NCBI GenBank assembly: GCA_003021755.1
Contig: PXQZ01000009.1
Location: 1-16,098 of the forward strand
Origin: Halobacteriales archaeon QH_8_67_36
GTDB lineage: Archaea > Halobacteriota > Halobacteria > Halobacteriales > Haloarculaceae
Direction of reading: 5' to 3'
DNA length: 16,098 nucleotides
How positions within the stretch are numbered: the stretch's first letter is position 1; each line of letters opens with the position of its first letter. Position numbers and translations under genes: made by a program. This document shows, piece after piece, positions 6,146 to 12,845 of this stretch. Under the pieces are notes generated by a model, which ran no database searches, was not told the origin of the DNA, and saw only the letters and a list, made by a program, of their open reading frames with translations.

Positions 6146-7099
6146 ATGTCACACCGGAATCAGAACCGAGGTGGGCAACGTCGACAACGGAACCAGCAGG
6201 GCCAGCAGTCCGGTCAGCAACAGCAGGGTCAGCAGGGACAACAGTACGGCCAGCAGCACCGGCAGCGAGGCCAGCAAAGACAGCAGTACGGTCAGCAGCA
6301 CCAGCAGCGCGGCCAGCAAGGACGACAGTACGGCCAGCAGAACCAGCAAAGACAGCAGTACGGGCAGCAACAGCGCGGCCAACAGCAAGGCTGGCAGCAA
6401 CAGGGCGGACAGCAAGGACAGCAGTACGGGCAGCAACAGCGCGGCCAACAGGGACAACAGTACGGTCAGCAACAGCGAGGCCAGCAACAAGGCTGGCAGC
6501 AGCAGGGACAGCAGGGACAGCAGGGACAGCGCCCCCAGCAGACACCACGACAGCAGCAGGGACACATGACAGCGCAGCAGCCGAGCGGACAGCAGGCCGG
6601 CTGGCCAGGCCAGCAGGGTCGGGGCACCGGCCAGCGCCACTCCCAGCAGTTCCGGCAGGAACACCGCCAGCAGGGTCAGTTCGTCTCACAGCAGACGGGC
6701 CAGCAAGGGAGTCAGTGGTATGGACAACAACAGCGAGGACAACGAGAGGGACAGCAGTACGGGCAGCAGCAGGGTCAACAACCCCAGCAGGGGCAGTCCT
6801 TCGGCGGCCAGCAAGGACGGAACATCGGCGGACAATACTCGGTCTACTCGCAACAGCGCGACCAGCAGGGGCAGTTCGTCAGCCATCAGGGCCAGCAGCA
6901 ACACGGCGGACAGCAACAGTACGGTCAGCAGCAACGCGGACAGCAACAACAGCAACGCAGCCAGCAGAGCCGGCGCGACGACCGGAGCGAGAGCCAGCAG
7001 GGTCAGGGACTGCCCCGGGAGGCACGCTCGCGCAGCGGGAAACACTCCGCACAGGAGCAGGGGCGCAACGAAGAGGGACACTTCACCGGAAAGGACTGA
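6146..7099 (+). CDS. Gln/Gly/Arg/Tyr-rich prion-like low-complexity protein
   Basis: I do not recognise a named family. The 317 residues are almost wholly low complexity: by hand count about 136 Gln (43%), about 33 Arg, and only about 11 acidic residues, so strongly basic. Nine YGQQ motifs recur, often as YGQQQRGQQQGW, mixed with RG dipeptides; this is the composition of eukaryotic prion-like and phase-separating domains. There is no signal peptide, membrane segment or enzyme motif. Three copies of a short G-x-F motif occur: HRQQGQFVS, RDQQGQFVS and, at the C terminus, RNEEGHFTG. The frame is believable because neighbouring repeat units differ mostly by synonymous third-base changes (cag/caa, ggg/ggt, cgc/cga) and a TATA-like element precedes the ATG. 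A condensate scaffold, nucleic-acid binder or surface-adhesive role are all guesses. The stop codon lies in a 43-bp tandem duplication. Confidence 0.75.
   Translation: MSHRNQNRGGQRRQRNQQGQQSGQQQQGQQGQQYGQQHRQRGQQRQQYGQQHQQRGQQGRQYGQQNQQRQQYGQQQRGQQQGWQQQGGQQGQQYGQQQRGQQGQQYGQQQRGQQQGWQQQGQQGQQGQRPQQTPRQQQGHMTAQQPSGQQAGWPGQQGRGTGQRHSQQFRQEHRQQGQFVSQQTGQQGSQWYGQQQRGQREGQQYGQQQGQQPQQGQSFGGQQGRNIGGQYSVYSQQRDQQGQFVSHQGQQQHGGQQQYGQQQRGQQQQQRSQQSRRDDRSESQQGQGLPREARSRSGKHSAQEQGRNEEGHFTGKD
6351..6515 (+). repeat. Internal coding repeats of the Gln-rich gene
   Basis: A 35-bp exact repeat starts at 6351 and again at 6417 (66-bp step, 22 codons). A third, diverged unit follows from about 6450. The units encode YGQQQRGQQ, and two of them continue to GWQQQ. 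Differences between units are almost all synonymous. The repeats point to growth of the gene by in-frame unequal exchange or slippage followed by selection on the protein. Confidence 0.75.
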
Positions 7100-7142
7100 G
7101 CAGGGGCGCAACGAAGAGGGACACTTCACCGGAAAGGACTGA
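7055..7142 (+). repeat. Perfect 43-bp tandem duplication across the stop codon
   Basis: Bases 7055-7097 and 7098-7140 are identical, and the match runs on for two more bases. The first copy encodes the last residues of the Gln-rich protein (EQGRNEEGHFTGKD) and its TGA starts at the junction. Because 43 is not a multiple of three, the second copy lies in the +1 frame, where it encodes the same tail and a second TGA (7140-7142). Perfect identity means a very recent duplication or an assembly error. Confidence 0.9.
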
Positions 7143-7171
7143 AAGGGAGCCTCGACGCTACGACAACACCG

Positions 7172-7177
7172 TTTTTT
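7172..7177 (+). terminator. T6 tract between the Gln-rich and CYTH genes
   Basis: Six consecutive T lie about 72 nt after the Gln-rich stop codon and could end that transcript. The same tract is centred about 28 nt before the ATG at 7203, so it may instead serve as the weak TATA-like element of the CYTH gene. Confidence 0.35.
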
Positions 7178-7202
7178 CATCGCCCACCCACAGAGGAGAG
7201 GC

Positions 7203-7748
7203 ATGTACGAAGTCGAAGTGAAAGTCGCCGCCGACCTACAGGCTGTCGCCGAACGCCTCGACGAACTGGACGCCACGCTGACGGGCGACGTCGTTCAAGT
7301 CGATACGTATTACGACGCGCCCCACCGGGAGTTCGCTGAGACGGACGAGGCCCTGCGGGTGCGCCGGGAGACGAGGGCAGGCGACACCGAGGCCCGCATC
7401 ACCTACAAGGGACCACTGGTCGAGGCCGAGTCGAAGACCCGCAAAGAGTTCGAGAGCGGCGTCGACGACGGCGAGGCCGCAGACGCCATCTTCGAGTATC
7501 TGGGGTTCGAGGTGGCCGCCACCGTCGAGAAGGACAGGCGGTTCTACCGCTACGACGGCTACACCGTGACGCTGGACGCGGTCGAGGGCGTCGGCGAGTT
7601 CGTGGAAGTAGAGTCCGAAACCGACGAGGACGGTGTCGAAGCCGCCCGGGAGGGCGCCTACGAGGTCCTGCGGGACCTGGGACTGGACCCCGACGAGCAG
7701 ACCCGCACGTCGTATCTCGGTATGCTCCTCGAAGATACCTCACAGTAA
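7203..7748 (+). CDS. CYTH-domain protein (class IV adenylate cyclase / triphosphatase-like)
   Basis: A 181-residue protein of the CYTH superfamily, beta-tunnel enzymes that bind organic triphosphates or polyphosphate with divalent metals. The signature ExExK is at residues 3-7 (EVEVK). Further charged strands follow the family pattern: LRVRRET, ARITYKGP, KTRKEFE, VEKDRRFYRY, VTLDAVEGVGEFVEVE. The length matches CyaB-type class IV proteins. Archaeal members are usually annotated as adenylate cyclase, but triphosphatase activity is equally likely and the substrate cannot be read from sequence. A purine-rich gaggagag stands 4-5 nt before the ATG, unusual in a window dominated by leaderless starts. 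It sits between the Gln-rich gene and MAT with no clear functional link. Confidence 0.9.
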   Translation: MYEVEVKVAADLQAVAERLDELDATLTGDVVQVDTYYDAPHREFAETDEALRVRRETRAGDTEARITYKGPLVEAESKTRKEFESGVDDGEAADAIFEYLGFEVAATVEKDRRFYRYDGYTVTLDAVEGVGEFVEVESETDEDGVEAAREGAYEVLRDLGLDPDEQTRTSYLGMLLEDTSQ

Positions 7749-7775
7749 TCTTTGCGTGTCGAGCGGTTCTCGTAA

Positions 7776-7782
7776 GTTATAG
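7776..7782 (+). promoter_or_regulatory. TATA-like element for the SAM synthetase gene
   Basis: The string gttatag is centred about 29 nt before the ATG at 7809. It favours this ATG over the GTG at 7800 and predicts a nearly leaderless message. Confidence 0.5.
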
Positions 7783-7808
7783 AAGCGGGCACGGTTTATG
7801 TGCGAGCA

Positions 7809-9011
7809 ATGACCGAGCGGAACATCCACGTCGCCCCCGAGAGCGGACTCGCAGTCGAGGAACAGAGCGTCGAAATCGTCGAGCGGAAGGGTATCGGCCA
7901 CCCCGACTCCATCTGTGACGGGGTCGCCGAAAGCGTCTCCCGCGCGCTCGCACGGACGTACATCGACCGCTTCGGGAAGGTGCTGCACTACAACACGGAC
8001 GAGACACAGCTCGTCGCCGGCACCGCCGCGCCGGCCTACGGCGGGGGCGAGGTGCTCGAACCCATCTATCTGCTCGTCGTCGGCCGCGCGACCAAGACCT
8101 ATGGGGGCGAGCGCGTCCCCGCCGAGACCATCGCGCTGCGGGCCGCCCGCGAGTATCTGGCCGAGAGCTTCCCGCATCTGGACCTCGGGACGGACATCGT
8201 CGTCGACGTGGAGTTCGGCGAGGGATCGGGCGACCTCCAGACCGTCTTCGGCGAGGAGGCGGTCGTCCCCAACGCCAACGACACCAGCTACGGGGTCGGC
8301 CATGCACCGTTCTCCGAGACGGAGCGGATAGTGTACGATACGGAGCGCAGGCTCACCGGCGAGTACGCCGCCGAGAACCCCGTCGTCGGACAGGACGTGA
8401 AGGTAATGGGCAAGCGCGAGGGCGACCACATCGACGTGACCGTCGCCGTCGCGATGGTCGACGAACACGTCGCCGACCTCGGAGGGTACGAGCAAGCAGT
8501 CGAGGACGTGCGCTCGTACGTCGCCGACCTGGCGACGGGGCACACTGACCGCGACGTGAGCGTCCACGTCAACACCGCCGACGACTACGACGAGGAGTCG
8601 ATCTATCTCACGGTGACCGGGACCAGCGCCGAGCAGGGCGACGACGGCTCCGTCGGCCGGGGGAACCGCGCCAACGGCCTCATCACGCCGAACCGGCCGA
8701 TGAGCATGGAGGCCACCTCGGGGAAGAACCCGGTCAACCACATCGGGAAGATATACAACCTCCTCTCGACGGAGATCGCCCAGTCGGTCGTCGCGGAAGT
8801 CGACGGCATCCGCCAGATTCAGCTCCGCCTGCTCTCACAGATCGGCTCGCCCATCGACCAGCCCCACGTCGCCGACGCGATGGTTGTCACCGAGGACGGC
8901 GTCGCCGTCGGGGACATCGAGGACGAGGTCCGGGACGCCATCGACGCGGAACTGGCCGACGTGACCGAGATCACCCGCAAGGTCATCGCGGGCGAGCTCT
9001 CGACGTTCTGA
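7809..9011 (+). CDS. mat: Archaeal S-adenosylmethionine synthetase (methionine adenosyltransferase)
   Basis: A 400-residue cytoplasmic enzyme that makes S-adenosylmethionine from methionine and ATP, releasing phosphate and diphosphate. It is the archaeal type, only distantly related to bacterial MetK. Diagnostic stretches are ERKGIGHPDSICDGVAESVS near residues 26-45, HYNTDETQLVAG, YGVGHAPFSETER, and the region around 283-318 with GRGNRANGLITPNRPMSMEA and SGKNPVNHIGKIYN. Length is typical for the family and the frame is intact. The ATG at 7809 is chosen for its TATA spacing and the conserved MTERNI start. It is followed 108 bp later by thiI, which has its own promoter-like element. SAM feeds methylation of tRNA, rRNA, DNA and lipids, so it is expected to be essential. 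Confidence 0.97.
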   Translation: MTERNIHVAPESGLAVEEQSVEIVERKGIGHPDSICDGVAESVSRALARTYIDRFGKVLHYNTDETQLVAGTAAPAYGGGEVLEPIYLLVVGRATKTYGGERVPAETIALRAAREYLAESFPHLDLGTDIVVDVEFGEGSGDLQTVFGEEAVVPNANDTSYGVGHAPFSETERIVYDTERRLTGEYAAENPVVGQDVKVMGKREGDHIDVTVAVAMVDEHVADLGGYEQAVEDVRSYVADLATGHTDRDVSVHVNTADDYDEESIYLTVTGTSAEQGDDGSVGRGNRANGLITPNRPMSMEATSGKNPVNHIGKIYNLLSTEIAQSVVAEVDGIRQIQLRLLSQIGSPIDQPHVADAMVVTEDGVAVGDIEDEVRDAIDAELADVTEITRKVIAGELSTF

Positions 9012-9091
9012 CACTGTTTGCCGTACCGTCGTGAGGGGGCGAAATCCGTCACGTGCGTACAGCCGACAGTACGTGTCGGCGAACGACATCC

Positions 9092-9098
9092 CTTTATT
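9092..9098 (+). promoter_or_regulatory. TATA-like element for thiI
   Basis: The string ctttatt is centred 25 nt before the ATG at 9120. It supports this start over the in-frame upstream extension to 9018. Confidence 0.5.
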
Positions 9099-9119
9099 CG
9101 CTTTCGGATAACTGCGGGT

Positions 9120-10307
9120 ATGCACCCGCCCGAGGCCGACGTGGTACTCGTCCGTCACGGCGAGCTGGGCGTCAAGAGCGAGCAGGTCCGCCGGAAGATG
9201 GAGGACCGACTGGCCGAGAACATGCGGGCGATGTTCGACGCTCGCGGGCTCGCGGGCGACATCGAGCGCCGTCGCAACCGGCTGTTCGTCCACACCGACG
9301 ACCCAGACGCGGTGGCCGACGCCGCGGCGGACACGTTCGGCGTCGTTTCGGCCTCGCCCGCCCGGACCGTCGAGCCGACGCTGGACGCCATCGAGGCCGC
9401 CCTCGTAACGGCGACCGAGGCACACTACGACGGCGGTACGTTCGCCGTCGACGCCGACCGTGCCGGCCCCAGCGACGCCCACCCCTTCGCCAGCACTGAC
9501 ATCGAGTCGGAAGGCGGCGCGGCGGTGCGGGCGGCCATCGAGTCACTGGGCCACGAGCCAACGGTGGACCTCGACGACCCGGATTTCAGGCTGTTCATCG
9601 AGTGCCGGAGCGAAACGGCGTACGTCTTCCTGGAGAAGCGAGCGGGGCCGGGCGGGCTCCCGCTTGGGACACAGCGTCCGGTCGTCGCCCTGGTCAGTGG
9701 CGGCATCGACTCGCCGGTTGCCGCCTGGAAGCTGATGGCACGGGGCTGTCCCGTCATCCCGGTGTACGTCGACCTCGGCGCCTACGGCGGTCCGGACCAC
9801 CGGGCACGGGCCCGGGCGACCGTCGAGACGCTGGCGGAGTACGCTCCGGGTGAGGCGATGCCGATGCACGTCGTCGACGCCGGCGACGTGGTGGCCGACC
9901 TCGAAGCCGAGATGGACGACCTGCGAATGCTCGCGCTCCGTCGGTACATGCTCGCGACGGCCGAGGCCGTCGCCGAATCCGAGGGGGCCGTCGGCGTGGT
10001 CACGGGCGAGGCCATCGGCCAGAAATCCAGCCAGACCAGCGCGAACATCGCCGTCACGGACGTCGTGGCTTCGCTTCCGGTCCACCGGCCGCTGCTGGCG
10101 ATGGACAAGGCCGGCATCACGGACCTCGCCAGGGACATCGGTACGTTCGAGGACGCCACGGTCGACACGGGCTGTAACCGGATCGCCCCCGGGCTCCCCG
10201 AGACGAACGCCGACCTCGACACCCTCCGAGCCGCCGAGCCGGCCGACCTCTTCGAACGGGCGAGGGCGTCCGCGGCGGCCCGCGAAGTCGTCCCCATCGA
10301 AAGGTAA
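9120..10307 (+). CDS. thiI: tRNA 4-thiouridine sulfurtransferase ThiI, rhodanese-free
   Basis: A 395-residue enzyme that adenylates U8 of tRNA and replaces its oxygen with sulfur; in bacteria it also serves thiazole synthesis. It opens with a ferredoxin-like and THUMP RNA-binding region (about 1-170, starting VVLVRHGELGVKS). The PP-loop ATP pyrophosphatase motif SGGIDSP is at residues 193-199, and GEAIGQKSSQTSANI follows, as in the family. The C-terminal rhodanese domain of E. coli ThiI is missing, as usual in archaea. Cys352 in DTGCNRIAPG sits about where the catalytic Cys344 of E. coli ThiI lies. I see no CXXC pair of the kind that holds an iron-sulfur cluster in methanogen ThiI, so the sulfur donor is unclear. 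The start is the ATG at 9120. Confidence 0.94.
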   Translation: MHPPEADVVLVRHGELGVKSEQVRRKMEDRLAENMRAMFDARGLAGDIERRRNRLFVHTDDPDAVADAAADTFGVVSASPARTVEPTLDAIEAALVTATEAHYDGGTFAVDADRAGPSDAHPFASTDIESEGGAAVRAAIESLGHEPTVDLDDPDFRLFIECRSETAYVFLEKRAGPGGLPLGTQRPVVALVSGGIDSPVAAWKLMARGCPVIPVYVDLGAYGGPDHRARARATVETLAEYAPGEAMPMHVVDAGDVVADLEAEMDDLRMLALRRYMLATAEAVAESEGAVGVVTGEAIGQKSSQTSANIAVTDVVASLPVHRPLLAMDKAGITDLARDIGTFEDATVDTGCNRIAPGLPETNADLDTLRAAEPADLFERARASAAAREVVPIER

Positions 10308-10310
10308 ATC
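10303..10310 (+). promoter_or_regulatory. TATA-like element for the gene after thiI
   Basis: The string ggtaaatc overlaps the thiI stop codon and is centred about 28 nt before the ATG at 10335. It is weaker than the others, and readthrough from thiI is also plausible. Confidence 0.35.
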
Positions 10311-10334
10311 TCCGGGGCGCTGGTGAGTCGAGGT

Positions 10335-10847
10335 ATGGCACAGGTCTGTCTCGTCGGGAGCGAAGACGTGAGCCTCCGGTACGAGTTGCTCTCCCGTGAG
10401 ACCGCCCGGAACGCGCTGGTCACCTACGACCTCCGGGAGCCCTTCGAGAACACCCTGCAACTGGAGACGGTGAGCCTGGGCGCGGCGGTCGCCCTGCTCA
10501 ACGACCTGAACTGGTATCTCGTCCGCTTTACCGACGCCGCCTTCGTGAAGATGCCATCCATCAGCGAGAGCGAGTGGCTCTCGCGGGAACTAGCGACGGC
10601 CATCCGCGACGACGCGGTCGCGCCCAACATGACAGGCCGGTTCCTGATGGTGTACGGCGTGGTCGCGGACGACGAAGCGGACGGCGACGAGGACCTTCCC
10701 GACCAGCCGGCCCCGCAGGACCGCCCGCCGCGACTCGTCGAGCCGATGCTGTTGACGCGGACCGGCGAAACCGTCCCCGACTACGATCTGCGGGACGTGG
10801 ACGACACGCTGGTCGTGCGCGTTACCGAGGACGAGTTCGGTGCCTGA
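10335..10847 (+). CDS. Haloarchaeal protein of unknown function (DUF5804-like)
   Basis: A 170-residue, soluble, acidic protein. From memory it resembles the small haloarchaeal family DUF5804, but I cannot confirm this without a profile search. It starts MAQVCLVGSEDVSLRYELLS, with predicted mixed alpha/beta structure. A YLVRFTDAAFVKMPSISESE segment follows, then a variable Asp/Glu/Pro-rich stretch (about 113-135), and a final stretch ending LVVRVTEDEFGA. No catalytic motif, metal site or membrane segment is visible. It begins 27 bp after thiI on the same strand, so a link to tRNA or sulfur metabolism is possible but unsupported. Its stop codon overlaps the presumed original start of the decayed gene that follows. 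The ATG at 10335 is chosen over the GTG at 10323 by TATA spacing. Confidence 0.8.
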   Translation: MAQVCLVGSEDVSLRYELLSRETARNALVTYDLREPFENTLQLETVSLGAAVALLNDLNWYLVRFTDAAFVKMPSISESEWLSRELATAIRDDAVAPNMTGRFLMVYGVVADDEADGDEDLPDQPAPQDRPPRLVEPMLLTRTGETVPDYDLRDVDDTLVVRVTEDEFGA

Positions 10848-11130
10848 ACGACGACACCGAACCGGTGTCGACTGCGGACGCGTTCGACGCGCTGTCATCG
10901 ACGTACGAGGACGTTCACGCGGTTCTCGTCGGCCGACAACACGGCGCTTTATCTCATCGACGGGACGGTGCTGTACGCGGTCTAATCCGCCGAGAAACCC
11001 GGAGACCGTCAGCGGCATCACCGTCCACACGGACGAGTGGGTCCGCGGCGCCATCCACAGCGACACCGAGGCGATAAACGAGTGGACGCCAGCGAAACAC
11101 GAGGCGTTCAAACCCCCCGACGCGTCGACT
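10844..11130 (+). pseudogene. Decayed small haloarchaeal gene, two frameshifts and no ATG
   Basis: Three frames in succession give coherent, halophile-like peptide pieces. Frame one (from 10844) reads LNDDTEPVSTADAFDALSST and on to VHAVLV. A frame shifted by one base continues NTALYLIDGTVLYAV (to the TAA at 10983-10985). The third frame continues ETVSGITVHTDEWVRGAIHS and NEWTPAKHEAFKPPDAS up to the cysK end. One extra G near 10928-10933 explains the first shift; a second change near 10981-11000 explains the other. The first codon is CTG overlapping the upstream TGA, where an intact copy would probably have ATG in an ATGA overlap. The restored protein would be about 95 residues. I do not recognise the family. 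Sequencing errors are the alternative to real decay. Confidence 0.65.
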
Positions 11131-12052
11131 AGTCGAACATCCCGGTCGATATGTACCGCTCGCCGCTGTCCCAGTAGACCGTGACGACCAGCGGGTCGGC
11201 CACGCCCTCGGCGAGCAGTTCCTCGGCCACCTCGCGGGCCGCGAGGTTCGACGCGCCCGAGGACTGCCCGACGAGGATGCCCTCCTCGCGGGCGAGGCGG
11301 CGACACTCCGCTTCGGCGTCGTCCAGTTCCACCGTCTTCACGTCGTCCAGCAAGTCCACGTCGAGGTTGTCGCTGACGAACCCCGGCCCCATCCCCTGGA
11401 AGCTGTCCTCGCCGGTGCCCGGCTCCATCCCCGAGAGGACGGCGTTGCCGGCCGGCTCGACCGCGACGATGTCGATATCGGGGAAGGTCTCGCGGAGCCG
11501 GCGGCCGGTGCCCGTGATGGTGCCGCCGGTGCCGACGCCCGCGACGAGCGCGTCGACGGTCCGGTCGCCGACCTGCTCGATGACCTCCTCGCCCGTCGTC
11601 TCGTAGTGGGCCTGCGGGTTCGCCGGATTCTCGAACTGGCGCAACTGGACGTGGCCGTCGCGGTCGGTTAGTTCGTCGGCCCGGTCCTTCGCGGCCGAGA
11701 TGTCGCCATCGACCAGTTCGATGTCGGCCCCGTACGCCGTCATGATCTGCCGGCGCTCTGGGGACTTCGAGGACGGCATCACCAGCACCACGTCGTACCC
11801 CTTCGCCGCACCGACCAGCGCCATCCCGATGCCCGTGTTGCCGCTGGTCGGCTCGACGAGCGTGTCGCCGGAGCTGATGACCCCCTCGCGCTCGGCACGT
11901 GCTATCATGGACCGCGCCGGGCGGTCCTTCGCGGAGCCGCCGGGGTTGAACGACTCGACCTTCGCGGCCACTGTCGCCCCCTCGGGCGCGGCGACCGACA
12001 CCAGCGGCGAGCCGATCGTCTCGACGATGGACTCGCTGAGTGACTCGTGCAT
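11129..12052 (-). CDS. cysK: Cysteine synthase (O-acetylserine sulfhydrylase family)
   Basis: A 307-residue PLP enzyme of fold type II that forms cysteine by replacing an activated hydroxyl on a serine derivative with sulfide. The PLP Lys is residue 42 in NPGGSAKDRPA. The substrate loop is PTSGNTG (68-74), followed by PSSKSPERRQ (93-102) as in CysK/CysM proteins. The phosphate loop is GVGTGGT (172-178). GQSSGAS near residue 256 supplies the Ser that contacts the pyridine nitrogen. The length is typical for CysK/CysM. Whether the donor is O-acetylserine, O-phosphoserine or another derivative, or whether it is a cystathionine beta-synthase-like protein, cannot be told from sequence. It converges on the decayed small gene. 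A TATA-like ttttac lies about 28 nt upstream of the ATG. Confidence 0.92.
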   Translation of the reverse strand: MHESLSESIVETIGSPLVSVAAPEGATVAAKVESFNPGGSAKDRPARSMIARAEREGVISSGDTLVEPTSGNTGIGMALVGAAKGYDVVLVMPSSKSPERRQIMTAYGADIELVDGDISAAKDRADELTDRDGHVQLRQFENPANPQAHYETTGEEVIEQVGDRTVDALVAGVGTGGTITGTGRRLRETFPDIDIVAVEPAGNAVLSGMEPGTGEDSFQGMGPGFVSDNLDVDLLDDVKTVELDDAEAECRRLAREEGILVGQSSGASNLAAREVAEELLAEGVADPLVVTVYWDSGERYISTGMFD

Positions 12053-12076
12053 GGGTCGTGGCTACGCCGCCGCCGG

Positions 12077-12083
12077 GTAAAAC
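12077..12083 (-). promoter_or_regulatory. TATA-like element for cysK
   Basis: On the minus strand gttttac is centred about 28 nt before the ATG at 12052, fitting a leaderless transcript. Confidence 0.5.
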
Positions 12084-12209
12084 CCCCCGTGGAACCGCCA
12101 AGGCGGAGGGGGAGTCGTGGGTGGCGGCAGTTCCTTCCGGCGTGCCTCGGCGACCCGACAGGGCCTGATAGCCGGGAGGTTCAAGCCAGTTGCACCGCTA
12201 CTGGTGGCC

Positions 12210-12602
12210 ATGAGCGGGAGCGAACGCCTCGAAACGATGGAACCGAACCCGGTGTGGGTGAAAGACGCCTACGCCGATACGGTCGACGTCCTCGCCAAGC
12301 ACCGACACGACCTCGACTACCACGTCTGGGGCGGCGACTGGTGCAAGGACTGCCGCGCACAGTTACCCGACCTCGGCGCCGCGCTGGAAGCCGCGGAGGT
12401 CCCCGCGTCGCGGATTCACCACTACCCGACCGAGAAGGAAGACGACGGCTCCAAGACCGGCCCCGGCGTCGAGGAGTACGGTATCGAGTACATCCCGACG
12501 GTCGTGGTCGAGCACCACGGGGAAGAAATCGCCCGCTTCGTCGAGGAGGAACGGGTACCTATCCCCGTCTATCTCGCCGACGAGATCGAAACCGCGCTCT
12601 GA
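12210..12602 (+). CDS. Thioredoxin-fold protein with WCKDC active site
   Basis: A 130-residue cytoplasmic thiol-disulfide protein. The redox motif is WCKDC with Cys45 and Cys48, and the cis-proline loop is EYIPTVVV with Pro96, so both halves of the thioredoxin active site are present. The motif differs from the classical WCGPC, suggesting a different redox potential or partner. The N-terminal 40 residues (ETMEPNPVWVKDAYADTVDV) are longer than in a minimal thioredoxin. There is no signal peptide. The start is the ATG at 12210; the in-frame ATG at 12117 would add a basic, non-halophilic stretch and is not favoured. A weak TATA-like string (gttcaag, about 12180-12186) lies upstream. It is divergent from cysK, which fits a thiol or sulfur context but does not prove it. 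Confidence 0.9.
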   Translation: MSGSERLETMEPNPVWVKDAYADTVDVLAKHRHDLDYHVWGGDWCKDCRAQLPDLGAALEAAEVPASRIHHYPTEKEDDGSKTGPGVEEYGIEYIPTVVVEHHGEEIARFVEEERVPIPVYLADEIETAL

Positions 12603-12845
12603 GACCGGCGGACCGTCCGTGACTCGTTCGCCCGCGATCACAGTATTGCCTCGCCGAACCCCATCCGGCAAGCGAGACGTTACCAGCGGGGACACGGGAC
12701 CGGCTCGCTGTCACACGCTGGAGTCCTCGCCCGTCAATTCGGGGAATATCAAGGGCGTCGAGTTCGTCGACGAACGACAAGTCGCCGTGGGGTCACGCGT
12801 CCGGGGTAAACTACACGATGCTGGGCGATAGAAGGTTTGCTACTA
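12603..12845. other. Intergenic region, no gene recognised
   Basis: This 243-nt gap holds only a TATA-like gtaaacta at 12806-12813, about 36 nt before the next ATG, which would give a leader of roughly ten bases. An open frame across it (12619-12831) has no haloarchaeal amino-acid bias and is not called. Confidence 0.4.

Noticed and set aside
6351..6960. Regularly spaced short repeats that might suggest a CRISPR array
   Set aside because: The repeats have no constant unit or unique spacers; they are codon repeats of a Gln-rich protein.
6139..7221. 360-codon Thr/Ala/Arg-rich frame over the Gln-rich gene
   Set aside because: Differences between repeat units are synonymous only in the Gln-rich frame, which also has a TATA-spaced ATG; this frame merely lacks stops.
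10590..12101. 503-codon minus-strand frame covering cysK
   Set aside because: Arg/Gly-rich shadow in a different frame of cysK; all PLP-enzyme motifs are in the 307-residue frame.
12619..12831. 70-codon plus-strand frame between the thioredoxin-like gene and the acidic protein gene
   Set aside because: No acidic bias, no recognisable motif and no convincing promoter spacing; too weak to call.
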